Below, piece after piece: positions 33,499 through 45,279 of a DNA stretch of 64,000 nucleotides. The translations under genes and the position numbers were made by a program. The notes below the pieces were generated by a model. That model made no database searches. It was not told the DNA's origin and saw nothing but the letters and a program-made list of their open reading frames with translations. How positions within the stretch are numbered: the stretch's first letter is position 1; every line of letters begins with the position of its first letter. The stretch comes from Dugong dugon (Eukaryota; Chordata; Mammalia; Sirenia; Dugongidae): the NCBI GenBank assembly GCA_030035585.1, contig CM057472.1, positions 90,579,601 through 90,643,600 of the forward strand, read 5' to 3'.

Positions 33499-35690
33499 AG
33501 TGATAGCACAAACTCTTAGATTCAGTAAAGGAAAACTCAAAGCTTTAAGTTCAAGGTGTCCTGTAGGTGCCTCAGAAATAATTCCTGGTGAGCTACTTCT
33601 GAAAAATCAGCCACTGAAAACCCTACGAAGCACAGTTCTATTCGGATACACCTTGGTTCGCCATGAGTTTTAGTCAACTCACTGGCAACGAGAAAAAATA
33701 AATTAATTAAAACCTTTTCGATACTTAGATCCTAACTCTTTTTAGATGCCCTTATAGCAAATCAGATAACTTATATACTTGTTCAATCAGGTTTAAGAAC
33801 CTTTTTTCCCCCCAATTTGTTTTACACTTTGTTGTTATTTATTCATTTTATTGTTACAGATTTCACAAATGAGCATAAATTGTAACACTTGTCAGTGATA
33901 CAGTGGTAAGATCAAAGGCTTTTGTGTCATGGAATTGTGAATTTGGACAGTAGCTCTGCCACCTGCCGCTGAGTGATCTTGGGCAAGCGACTTAGTCTTT
34001 CAGAATTTCAAGGTCCACATTTTACATTCAGGGATGAAATGCACTTTTTTAGGCTTTTATGATGATCAAAAGAAAGCACCTAAGGAGGACTTGAAATGTT
34101 TTCAGCATTAATAAGCATGAGCTGTTGTTCCACTCAATATTTTCTTGAGTTGTGCTAAGCCTGACTTATTCCAAGTGTAATGTTTTTGGCCTTTTGTGTT
34201 TATCATTAAACCATCACCTAAGGAACTGTTGATTACTGTAATATCACTTCTTAATGCCTCTGGTCATTGAAGTCATAATATCTCATGTTTAATATCTCAG
34301 GAATTGGCTAAGCATAGTCTGTTCTTTAATACAAGATGGAGCTTTATGTCAGAACATGTACTGACACAAACATTTAGGTAAAAAGAAACAGGAATAAAAT
34401 CACTTCGTAGATAGTCCACTACAACAGGGTCTGACCAGCTATTAGAGTTAGACTCGTGCTGCTTACACACTTCTGGCCTCAGATTAAATCTCTTTCTGGA
34501 AATTTGGCGTCAGGCTGAGGGTAGCCAAAAAGGGGAGGGAAAGGATGCAGAAGTAGAGAATCAATAGGATTACCGCGCTAGGACAATGTAATTTGTCCAT
34601 CTTTTACATAGCTCTTGGCCAGCTGTTCTTGTCTGGGTGGCTTATCTGGTAGTGCAATTCGAGGTCTTCATCCGTGATACATCTGAGCCTTGTTTATAGT
34701 GCCCATGTCAAATCATGGTTGCACCAGTGTCTAGTATAAACCAGGTTGCATGAGCATTTACTAGCAGGGCCATTTCTCTTTGCTGATCAAAAGGCCATTG
34801 TGGAAACTAAAGTTCGTGGGGAGGAGATATTTTGTTCCTGTGTCAGCAGCCTGTTGGCCAAGCAGGATAATTGTGTGAGCCTGGTAGTCTTTCTACCCGC
34901 TTTGGTTCTCTTTTCCAATACGGGCATGTATCCTTTTTAAACTGTTTGTCTGTGTGAAGGGCGTTTTGTTTCACTCAGACTGTTTAATTTGTGGTAGCAT
35001 GAGTTTGAGCGTGTGTGGTTTTTTCTTTATCATGCCATCTTTTCAAGATACAGGACTTAGTGTTATAACTTGAGAATTTATATGTGTGGTCTGGTAGCCT
35101 ATTTTATGCTTCTGAGCAGCATCTGATATTTCAGATAGTAGGCCTTTATCACAGAAAGGTAGAAGTGTCAGTGTTATGTCCTAATTCTGAGTATTCCTTA
35201 AAAGCGGTTTCTGATGTGTGCCAGGCCTTTGAGCCATTTTCATTATTCCCTTGTCAACAGGATTGGATTACTGCCAGTCATCAGTAGGGCAGAATATTTC
35301 AGGGCTAGAGTTTAATGGTATTTCCTTTCCTGTTTCTAAGACATTAGCATAACCAGGGGTGAAGTTTAGGGTCTGATGGTCAGAAGGGACTGTAGATAGG
35401 GAGGAAGTGGAGCAAGGGGGCAGAGAAGAAGATAGGAAGAGGATAGGAGGGAGGTGAGAAACAAGTGGGTTTATAAGAGGCAGTGGGAGTGGTAGACAGA
35501 AGAGAGAAAGTCTTTGTGAAAGTAAGAACTTTGAAGTTCTTTAAAACAGGTCTTTAAAGATTAGAATGTGTTGAAATTGTTTCTTTTCTTGGCCTCTTTG
35601 TACCAGTTAATGTAAGCTACCCATGAAGTGTTAGTTATTTTATATCCCTTTACATCTAAGGTGACACAAAGATGTACAAGATTGACAAGC
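33499..35690 (+). repeat. ADAM-cluster spacer copy B (downstream of the intact gene)
   Basis: Collinear with spacer A: the old SINE (33,535-33,690), the MIR (33,890-34,020), 'gggtctgaccagctattaga' (34,427) and the 'tttaaaacaggtctttaaag' block (35,541). Its sequence stops at an L1 insertion and resumes at 37,865 for about 60 bp before an RTE element. No ADAM coding sequence follows it, so the gene of this unit appears lost. Confidence 0.85.
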
Positions 35691-35693
35691 CCC

Positions 35694-37854
35694 TAGAGGC
35701 AGGGCCAAGATGGCAGAATGGACAGATGCTTTGCGTCCTCCCTCTTACAACAAAGACCTGAAAAAACAAGTAAGTTGGATATATATATGACAATCTACGT
35801 ACCCAAAACATCAAAGACAAAGCTGAAGAATAGAATTGAGTGACAGGTGGAAGGAAAGACTATTCAAAAACAGCGGAAATGGGGAATTTCAGATCGCCAG
35901 ATTGCCAGTATCATGCTATCTGAAACTGCGCAGTGCAGACTTATTGTGTCAAACAGCAGCATCCCAAGCCAAAACTCATCCCATCTGGTGCAGCTAAGCA
36001 GCACTGACTCTGCACGCACCTCCAGAACCTAACAGGAGAGACACCAGACCTGCAAAAGCTAAGTGCAAGCTCCAAAGCCACCGCGTACACCATACCCCTT
36101 TCCCTACCTTAGCCTCATGGCTAAGGAGCACTCCCTTCTCCTGATCCATCTCCCTCCCAACTCTGACACCAGTCTGGAGGCATTCAGCAGTGCCACGCCC
36201 CCTAAGCCAAGGACTCACAGCCTGGTCCAGACGCCTGTCCCTTCGCCCAGCCTTGGCATGGCATAGGATGTCCACGGACTTGCAGGGCCCTTTATCCCTG
36301 TCGATTGCCCACACCAGTGCCTTGCTAACTGACCTGGCACAGCATGCCCTCATTAGGACAAAATGTGCAGAGTTTCCACCTGAAGCTGATTTTCACCTGC
36401 AGCAGCCATGTGGAACCTGTTGTTTGTGCATTCAACAACACCCCACCTCCTAAGAAGGGGCTTTACCCACACACACCAGGAGGCCTGAGGGCCTACAGTA
36501 CCACCTACTCCTTCAGGCCACCCATGACAGGGTCCTGAGAACAAGTGGCACCCCCTAATCCGTCCAGTGAATAGCACCTGGTATGCAAGGACTAGCTGCA
36601 CTACCCTTCCCTCTATGCACTCTAGTGAACAGTGAAACATGCTCCATCCAGGCACCTGAGGGTAGCCGACAGCTCCCTGCTTTGAACTCCCCACCGCCCC
36701 CCATAGCAACCAGAGACTTGTGCCTGCTCCAAACACCCCATGCAGCCCTGCCATCCCAGGACTGTAGGTGAGAGTTTCTGAACCACACTCAGTGACTGAC
36801 GACCCGGGCACCTGAGACCCAACCAACAAATAAGCAGCAGAACACATGCACAACACCCAACCAATGACCAGGGAGAACACCTCCTGCCAGACGACCAGCA
36901 AGACAGATTCATCATCTCACCAAAAATGCTGCCTATAACTTCAGCAGCCCTATAAGAAACAATGAGCAGACTCCCAGGCTCACATACCTAGTAGCTGCTC
37001 GAACCACCCAGAGACAGGAGGTGAGAGCTTCAATGAGGCCAGATTAATTGCCAGAATAGCATACATGCCAAGCTTACTTGAACATATCAAAACAAAACAA
37101 AAATTCAGGATGCAGTAAACAAAAACACAATAAATAAGTATAATAACTTATTTATGTCTTGGAGACAACAGTCAACATCATTTCATATAAAGAAGCAAGA
37201 CAAGATGGCTCCAGTAAGTGACCAAAATGAAGAACCAGAAAACCTTCCAGAGGAAGACAAGGCAATGGAACTATCTGATACAAACTCAAAAGACTAATAT
37301 ACAGAGCTTTCCAAGAGATCAACAAGGAGATCAGGCAATACACAGACCAAATCAAGGAACACACAGACAAAACAATAGAAAAATTCAGGAAAACAATACA
37401 AGAACAAAATGACAGAATAAACAGGCTTCTAGAAACCATATAAAGACAGCAACTAGAAATCCAAAAGATTAACATTTCAGAGTTAGGTAACTCAATAGAA
37501 GGTCATATGAGCAGAATTGAGATATTAAAGTCAGAGTTAGGGAGATCGAAGATAAATCCTTTGACACCAATTTCTTTGAGGAAAAATCAGAAAAGAGAAT
37601 GAACAAAAATGAATAAATCCTAACAAGTATGTGGGATAGAATGAAGAGGAAAAGCCTACAAGTGATCAAAGTACCAGAACAGGGGGATGACAGAAAGCCC
37701 AGAGAGAACTGTCAAAGATTTGCTGGCAGAAAACTTCCCTAATATCATGAAAGATGAGAAGATATCTATCTAAGAAGATCAACAAACCCCATACAGGATA
37801 GAACCCAAAGGAAAATCACCAAGGCATATCATAATCAAACTTGCCAAAACCAAA
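35694..37854 (+). mobile_element. L1 LINE with complete 5' end but truncated 3' end
   Basis: It starts 'agaggcagggccaagatggc', the usual L1 5' UTR beginning, runs through about 1.5 kb of 5' UTR and into a decayed ORF1 (ATG 37,205), and stops within ORF1 at 'cttgccaaaaccaaa'. It is bounded by the 10-bp repeat gacaagcccc (35,684-35,693 and 37,855-37,864). Spacer A has the matching empty site (gacgagctgc). ORF2, the 3' UTR and a poly(A) tail are absent. Confidence 0.85.
37205..37850 (+). pseudogene. L1 ORF1 (RNA-binding protein), broken and 3' truncated
   Basis: L1 ORF1 encodes the coiled-coil RNA-binding chaperone of the L1 particle. The ATG at 37,205 is followed by a short open frame similar to the ORF1 N-terminus of L1 C (DQN near the start, then E/L-rich residues), then stops at about 37,297 and later. 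A Lys/Gln/Asn-rich coiled-coil region and an RRM-type phrase (IIIKLAKT in one frame near 37,831) can still be recognised. Confidence 0.7.
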
Positions 37855-37924
37855 GACAAGCCCCAAGCAACCCAAATGGTCACTGGAGTTCAAGATTCAA
37901 GATTGTGTTTCCTGAAATTATGCC

Positions 37925-39475
37925 ACCTAGAGAGGAAAGACAGAGAAGTGACTCTGAAACTTCATCTTGAACATAGAGTAGCTAAAGCGAATGGAAGACA
38001 CTATCATGTGAAAGAGATGAACAGAAGATTTCACAGGGCAGTTCGAGATGGCAAAGTAAAGTATGGAAGAGATCCATATTTGTGCTCTTTGCAAAGAGAA
38101 GTGATCCAACAGAATGCAGAAATTATTGAGCAGTATCATTAATATTACACTCAAGCAAAATTTTCCTGAAGATAATTCAAAAATGGTTGCAGCAGTACAT
38201 CAACAGGAACTGCCAGAAATTCAAGCATGATTCAGAAGAGGATGTGATATCCATTGCCGATGTCAGATGGCTTTTCACTGAAAGCAGAGAACACGATAAA
38301 GAAACTAACCTGTATTTTTTTGACTATGCATAGGCACTCGACTGTGTGGATTATAACAAATTATGGATAACATTGTGAAGAATGGGAATTCCAAAGCACT
38401 TAATTGTTCTCATGAGGAACCTGTACATAGACCAAGAGGCAGTTGTTTGAACAGAACAAGGGAATACTGTGTTGTTTAAAATCAGGAAAGATGTGTGTTA
38501 GGCTTATATCCTTCCACCATACTTTTTCAATCTGTATGCTGAGCAAATAATCTGAGAAGCTGGACTATAAGAAGAAAGCGGTATCAGGATTGGAGGAAGA
38601 CTCATTAACAACCGGTGTTATGCAGATGACACAACCTCGCTTGCTGAAAGTGAAGAGGACTTGAAGCACTTACTAATGAAGATCAGAGACTACATAGAGC
38701 CTTCAGTATGGGTTGCACCTCAACATAAAGAAAGCAAAAATCCTCACAATTGGACCAATAAGCAACATCATGAAAAATGGAGAAAAAAAATTGTCAAGGA
38801 TTTCATTTTAGTTGGATTCTGAATCAACACCCATGGAAGCAGCAGTCAAGAAATCAAACAACGTTATTGAATTGGGCAGATCTGCTGTAAAAGACCTCTT
38901 CAAAGTGTTAAAAAGCAAAGACGTGACTTTGAGTACTAAGGTGCACCTGACCCAAGCCATGGTATTTTCAATAGCATCATATGCATACTAAAGCAGAATA
39001 ATTAATAAGAAAGACTGAAGAAGAGTGGATACCCTTGAATTATGATGTTGGCAAAAATATTCAATGTACCATAGACTGCTGGTGGATGTGAACTGCCAAC
39101 CTTTTGGTTAGCAGCCGAGCTCTTAACCACTGTGCCTGCAGGGCTCTTGAACTGCCAGAAGAACGAACAAATGTCTTGGAAGAGGTACAGGCACAGTACT
39201 CCTTATAAGTGAGGATGGTGACACTTCATCTCACATACTTTTGACATGTTGTCAGGAGGGATCAGTCCCCACGGAAGGACATCATGCTTGGTAAAGCAGA
39301 GGGTCACCAAAAAAGAGGAAGACCCTCAACAAGGTGGATTGACACAGTGGCTGCAACAGTGGGCTCAAGCATAGAAACAATAGGATGGCACAAACTGAGC
39401 AGTGTTTTGCTCTGTTGTGCATAGGGTCTCTATAAGTGGGAACCGACTCGACAGCACCTAACAACAACAACAATG
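37925..39475 (+). mobile_element. RTE/BovB-like LINE B, 5' truncated
   Basis: Plus strand. It begins within the ORF at 'VTLKLHLEHRVAK' (parallel to RTE A) and keeps an intact RT catalytic box, GRLINNRCYADDTTSLAES, at about 38,600-38,650. It ends in 'cagcacctaacaacaacaac'. Several stops break the frame (for example after 38,142). A reverse AfroSINE lies inside at 39,065-39,150. Confidence 0.88.
39065..39150 (-). mobile_element. AfroSINE fragment in RTE B
   Basis: Reverse-strand tRNA-like half: 'ccaaccttttggttagcagc', 'ctcttaaccactgtgcctgc' and 'agggctc' as the reversed SINE start. Confidence 0.85.
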
Positions 39476-41427
39476 GCTAATTGTCAGGAGCATTTCCACA
39501 TGTGTCTGTTAGCTGCCTGAATGTCTTCTTTGGTGAATTGTCTGTTCATATCCTTTGCCCATGTTTTGAGTGGACTATTTGTCTTTTTGTTGTTGAGGTG
39601 TTGAAGTAGTCTATGGATTTTAGAGATTAGACCCTTGTAAGATATGACATAGCCCAAATTTTTCCCCAGTCTATAGGTTCTCTTTTTACTATTTTTGATG
39701 AAGTCTTTTTTTTTTATTGTACTTTAGATGAAAAGGTTTACAGAACAAACTATCTTCTAACTAAACAATTAGTACACATATTATTTTGTGACATTGCTTA
39801 CCAACCCCCAACATGTCAACATTCTCCCTTCTCGAACTTGGGTTCTGTTTTACCAGCTTTCCTGTCCCCTCCCGCCTTCTAGTTCTTGCCCCTGGGCTGG
39901 TGTGCCCCTTTAATCTTATTTTGTTTTATGGGCCTGTCTAATCTTTGGCTGAAGGATGAACCTCAGGAGCAACTTCATTACTCAGTTAAAAGGGTGTCCG
40001 GGGGCCATGCTCTTGGGGTTTCTCCAGTCTGTCAGGCCAGTAAGTCTAGTCTTTTTTTGTGAGTTAGAATTTTGTTCTACAATTTTCTCCAGCCCTGTCC
40101 AGGACTCTCTATTGTGAACCCTGTCAGAGCAGTGAGTGGTGGTAGCCAGGCACCATCTAGTTGTACCGGACTCAATCTGATGGAGGCCGTGGTAGTTGTG
40201 GTCCATTAGTCCTTTGGGCTAATCTTTCCCTTGTATCTTTGGTTTTCTTCATTCTCCCTTGCTCCTGATGGGGTGAAACCAGTGAAGTATCTTAGATGGC
40301 TGCTCACACGCTTTTAAGACCCCAGACACTACTCACCAAAGTAGAATGTAGAACATTTTCTGTATAAAATACGTTATGCCAATTGAGCTAGATGTTTCCC
40401 AAGACCATGGCCCCCACAGCCCTCAGTCCAGTAATTCTATCCCTCAGGGAGTTTGGATGTGTCTATGGAGCTTCCATGACCTTGCCTTGGACAAGTTGTG
40501 CTGGTTTCCCTAGTATTGTGTACTGTCTTACCCTTCTTGGTGAAGTCTTTTGATGAGCATTAAGTGTTTAATTTTTAGGAGCTCCCAGTTAATCTAGTTT
40601 ATCTTCTGGTATTTGTGCATTGTTAGTTATGGTTTGTATTCTATTTAAGCCATGTATTAGGGCCCCTAGCATTGTCCCTATTTTTCTTCCATGATCTTTA
40701 TCGTTTTCATTTTTATATTTACAACTGAGTTCCATTTTGAGTTAGTTTTTATATAGTTTCATTTTTTTCCAGATGGACATCCAGTTTTGCCAGCGCTATT
40801 TGTTGAAAAGACTGTCTTTTTCCCATTTAATGGATTGTGGTCCTTTGTCAAAGATCAGCTGACCATAGGTTGATGGATTTGCATCTGGGTTCTCGATTCT
40901 GTTTCATTGGCCTATGTGTCTGTCATTGTACCAGTACCAGGCTGTTTTGAATACCATGATTGTATAGTGGTTCTGAGATCAGGTAGTGTGAGGCTTTCTA
41001 CTTTGTTCTTTTTCTTCAATAATTCTTTGCTTATCCCGGGCCACTTCCCTTTCCATACAAATTTGATGATTAGTTTTTCCATCTTGTTAATGAATGCTAT
41101 TGGTATTTTGGATCAGGATTTCATGTTATCTGTAGATCACTTTGGGTAGAATTGACATTTTAACAATGTTGAGTCTCCTTATGCATAAGCATGGTGTGGT
41201 TTTCCATTTATGTGGTCTCTTCTGGTTGCTTGCAATAGTGTTTTGTAGTTTTCATTGTATATATCTTTTACCTCTCTGTTTTGATTTATTCCTATGTATT
41301 TTATATTTTTAGGGGTTATTGTCAATGGAATTGTTTTCCTGATTTCCTTTTCAGAGTTCTCTTTATTGGTGTATAGGAATGCAACTGATTTTTGCATGTT
41401 GATCTCGATTCCTGCTACACCCACCCA
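39475..41427 (-). mobile_element. Old L1 ORF2 fragment with a nested L1 3' UTR
   Basis: 39,475-39,705 and 40,541-41,427 are consecutive parts of a decayed minus-strand L1 ORF2. Between them, 39,712-40,537 is a younger L1 3' UTR fragment with a T-rich start. The sequence 'tgRtgaagtctttt' is found on both sides (near 39,697 and 40,540), a likely 14-bp target duplication. The outer L1 ends abruptly at 41,427, where RTE sequence begins. Confidence 0.82.
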
Positions 41428-41730
41428 TCTGTCAGTTTGCCATACTGTGGGGGCCTGTGTGTTGTCATGATGCTGGAAGGTATACCACCGGTATTCAAAC
41501 ACCAGCAGGGTCACCCATAGTGGACATGTTTCAGCTGAGTTTTCAGACTAAGACAGACTAGGAAGAAGGACCTGGTGGTCTAATCTGAAAAAAAAAAATT
41601 AGCCTGTGAAAACCTTATGAATAAGCAGCAGAAGATTGTCTGTTGTAGTACCAGAAGATGAGCCCCTCTGGTTAGAAGGCACTCAGAAGAGGACTGGGAA
41701 AGAGCCACCTCCTCAAAGTAGAGTCTGTCT
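41428..41730 (+). mobile_element. RTE/BovB-like 5' fragment
   Basis: It is the reverse complement of RTE A's 5' portion (about 24,580-24,915): 'catctgtcagtttgccatac', 'agcagggtcacccatagtgg' and 'gaagatgagcccctctggtt'. Only about 300 bp is present. Confidence 0.8.
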
Positions 41731-41734
41731 GTTA

Positions 41735-43174
41735 ATACAGGACGGAACTCAATGTGTGATACATATACTGAGTCAAAAACTTAGATAAAGAGAATAAGAA
41801 GAAATAATTTCATAAGTAGTGCACTAGACTGGGTCTTACCAGTCATTTGAATTAGATTCATGCTGCTTAAACACCTCAGGCTGCAGATCAAATCTCTTTC
41901 TGGAAATTTGGAGTCAGGCTGAGTGTAGCCAAAAAAGGGAGGAGAAGGATGAAGAATTACAGGATCAATAGGATTGTCATGCCAGAACAGTGTAATTTGT
42001 CCATCGTTTTTGTAGCTCTCTTGGCCAGCCTTTCTTATCTGGGTGTCTTATATGCTAACACAATCCAGGTCTTCATCCATGACAGGGCTGAAACCTGTTT
42101 ATGGTGCCCTCGTCAAATCATGGTTGCACCAGAGTCTACTGTAAATGAAGTTGGTTGACCATTTACTAAGAGGGCTATTTCTCCTTGCTGATCCAAAGGC
42201 CGCTATGGAGATTAAAGTGTGTGGAGAGGAGTCATTTTGTTACTGTTTGAGCAGCCTGTTGGCCAAAAGAGGATAATTGTGTAGGCCCTGTACCCTTTTG
42301 TGATGGTTAAGATTGTGTGTCAACTTGGCTGGGCCATGATTCTTAGTGTTTGTATGTGATCGCCCCCATGATGGGATCTGCTGTGAGTAGCCAATCAGTT
42401 GAGAGAGAGTTTCCTGAGGCACATGGCCTGCATCTGAATATAAGTGGATGTTCTGGCTTTTGCCTGCTCTCGATCTTGCAGCTGCCTCTCGTTCCTCTGA
42501 CCTCTGGTACTTGGCACTTGAGATAGGAGCTTATCTGCTGATCTTGGGATTTGTCTGTCTTCACAGCCTGTGAGCAAAAGCTGCTCTCTGACCTGCCGAC
42601 CTTGAGTTCACCAGTCCCTGCAGCTATGTGAATCAGGAGAAGCCTTGCAGTCTTGCCTGCTTATCTTGGGATTCATCGACCTTCAGATTCGTCGATCTTC
42701 ACAGCCTGTGAATAAGTGCCATGCTCTCTAACCTGCTGATCCTGGGTTTGCCAGCCCCTGCGGCTACGTGAATCAGGAGAAGCCTCTATCCTGATCCACG
42801 GACTTGGGATATTCCAGGCTCTGCAGTCATGTCTTTGTCAACAGAACTGGATTACTACCAGTCAACACTAGGACAGAATACTTCAGGGTTAGACTTTAAA
42901 GGTCCTTTTTCCCCCACATTTCTAGGATGCTAGCATATCCAGAGTGAGTGAAGTTCCAGATCTAATGGTCAAAAGGGACTGGGAGAAGGCAGGAAGATGA
43001 GCAAGGTGGCAGAAGAGAAGATAGGGAAAGAATAGGAGGGAGGTGAGAAAGGAATGGGTTTATAAGAAGCAGAAGCATAGGCAGGAGAGAGAAGATCTTT
43101 GTGATAGTAAGAAAGTTATAGTTCTTTAAAACAGGTCTTTAAGATTAGGATATGTTCAAATTGTTTCTTTTCTT
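41735..43174 (+). repeat. ADAM-cluster spacer copy C (left part)
   Basis: Matches spacers A and B from 'gtctgttaatacaggacgga' onward, including the three-way 'gggtcttaccagtcatttga' block. A 530-bp LTR fragment (42,299-42,829) replaces the part equivalent to about 29,570-29,925 of A. The copy is cut at 43,174 within 'ttgtttcttttctt' and resumes at 62,266. Confidence 0.85.
42299..42829 (+). mobile_element. ERVL-type (MLT2-like) LTR fragment with internal duplication
   Basis: Starts 'tgtgatggttaagattgtgt' like the LTR at 9,310. A block of about 148 bp containing 'acagcctgtga' and 'gtgaatcaggagaagcc' occurs twice (from about 42,563 and 42,711). The right end of the LTR (polyadenylation part) is missing. 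Confidence 0.8.
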
Positions 43175-43600
43175 TTCTTTTTTAAAAAATTTAATTCACT
43201 TTAATTAAAAAAGAAGTGAAAGCTACCTGGTGCTTTGGTGGGTGGGGGGAGGAGGGAGACAGTGCCACCAAATGAAGCCAACAGCCTGGCATCCCCATGT
43301 ATTGGCTCCCAGGAGGCCTCCCTGCTCACAGAAGTGGTTTAAGTCTCCCTCCCTGATGCACTCACAGGACTTGGAACCTGCTCCAGTAGAGCCATGTCAC
43401 GTTGTTTGCAATGACTTGGCCACATGCCTTTCTGCTCTATTTGACTGCTCTCCATCTCCATGGCAGCTCCTCTTCCTGGGCAATCTCTCCCAGAATGTTG
43501 GCAATTTGTAGCACATGGATGTCAACCCAGACGTGAATGTGGGTCATAGCATCGCTCCCCATTCCCACAGTTCTTTACTCCACAACAACTTTCTTGTCCC
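43175..43600 (-). other. Unique segment, probably carried in by an L1
   Basis: GC-richer than its surroundings and not an obvious repeat. Read on the minus strand it ends in a tail-like 'ttttttaaaaaagaaaag' next to the target duplication, with an ATTAAA near the end. It borders an old L1 3' end. A short stop-free stretch on the minus strand near 43,440-43,560 was not recognised as any protein. A processed pseudogene is an alternative. Confidence 0.4.
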
Positions 43601-44030
43601 GTTTTTTTTTTTTTTTACAGCTTAATTGAAGTGTAATTCATATTCCATGAAATTCACCTATACTAAGTATATAGAATAGCAACAATTTTGAAGATGGCAT
43701 AGGACCAGGCAGTGTTTCATTCTGTTGTGCACAGAATTGCTGAGTCAGAACCAACTCGATAGCACCTAACAACAATTGTATAGTTCAATGAGTTTCTCTA
43801 AACATACACAGTTGTACAACAACACCCATGGTCAAATGTTAGAACACTTCCAACACCCCCAAAAGTTCCCTCATACCACTTTGCAGTCTGTCTCCACCCC
43901 CAGCCCCAGGTAATCACTGATCTGATTTCTGTCACTGTAGTTTTGCCTTTCCTAGAATTTCTTACAAATTTCCATCTATACAAATACAGTACGTGGTCTT
44001 TGGTGTCTAGTTGCTTTCACTTAGTATAAT
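43601..44030 (-). mobile_element. Old L1 (L1M-type) 3' end, left part
   Basis: Poly(T) at 43,600-43,616, then the reverse complement of a typical old L1 3' UTR ('agaacacttccaacaccccc', 'cagccccaggtaatcactga'). An RTE 3' end is inserted at 43,672-43,772. The element continues at 52,182-52,745 on the other side of L1 B. Confidence 0.8.
43672..43772 (+). mobile_element. RTE/BovB-like 3' fragment
   Basis: 'ggcagtgtttcattctgttg', 'cagaaccaactcgatagcac' and 'ctaacaacaattg' are the RTE 3' terminus. It lies within the old L1 3' end. Confidence 0.8.
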
Positions 44031-45279
44031 TTCGTTTTTTTTTTTTTTTTTTTTGATTTGAGGTTTTTTTTTTAATTGTGCTTCAGGTGAAGGTTTACGG
44101 AACAAATAGCTTCTCATTAAACAGTCAGTACGCGTATTGTTTTATGACATTGATTAACAACACCACGACATGTCAACCCTCTCCCTTCTCGAACTTTTTA
44201 TTTTTCTGGTGAAACTATACATAGCCAAAGATAGACCATTTCAAAAATTTCTACATGTACAGTTCAGTGACATCAATTATGTTCTTCCAGTTGTGCTGCT
44301 ATTCTCACTTTAGATGAAGGTTTATGGAACAAAATACTTTCTCATTAAACAGTTAGTACGCAAGTTGCCCTATGACAATGGTTAACAACCCCACTGCATG
44401 TCAACATTGTCCTTACTCAACCTTGGGTTCCCTATCACCAACTTTCCTGTCCCCTTCTGCCTTCTAGTCCTTGTCCCTGGACTACTGTGCATCATTAGCC
44501 CCGTTTTGTTTTATGGGGCTGTCCAATCCCTGGCTGAATTGTAAACCTCGGAAGTGACTTCACCACTGAGCTAAAAGGGTGTCTGGGGGCCATACTCTCG
44601 GGGTTTTTCCAGTCACTTTCAGGCCAGTAACTCTGGACTTTTTTTTGTGTGTTAGAACTTTGTTGTACATCCTTCTCCAGCTCTGTCCAGAACCCTCTGT
44701 TATGATCCCGGTCAGAGTAGCCAGTGGTGGTACCCGGGCACCATCTAGCTGTACTGGACTCAGTCTGGTGGAGGCCTTGGTAGCTGTGGTCCATTAGTCC
44801 TTTGGACTAATCTTTTCCTTGTATCCTGTTCTCTTCACGCTCCCTTGCTCCCGTAGGGGTGAGACCAGTGGAATATCTAAAGGCTTCTCACAGGCTTTTA
44901 AGATCCCAGACACTACTCACCAAGGTAGAATGTAGAGCATTGTCTTTATAAACTGTGTTATGCCAGTTGAGCTAGATGTTCCCCAAGACCATGGTCCCCA
45001 CAGCCCTCCACCAGCAATTCAGTCCCTCAGGGAGTTTGGAAGTGTCTATGGATCTTTCCTTGTACAAGTTGTGCTGGTTTCCCCAGTATTGTGTACTGTC
45101 TTACCCTTCACCAAAGATAACACTTATCTATTGCCTATTTAGTATTTCCCCCCAACTCCTCCCATCCCTGGTAACCAACAAAGATTGTTACTTTTTGTGT
45201 GTAAACTTTTTCATGGGTTTTTACAATAGAGGTCTCATACAGTATTTGTCCTTTTGTGATTGACTTATTTCACTCAGCA

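Noticed and set aside
36353-36901. 182-codon minus-strand open frame
   Set aside because: It is antisense to the 5' UTR of an inserted L1, overlaps other frames of similar length and has no family signature.
37876-38142. 88-codon plus-strand frame as a small gene
   Set aside because: Most of it is the RTE ORF, parallel to 23,361-23,600 on the minus strand, with a short lead-in from ADAM-cluster spacer sequence.
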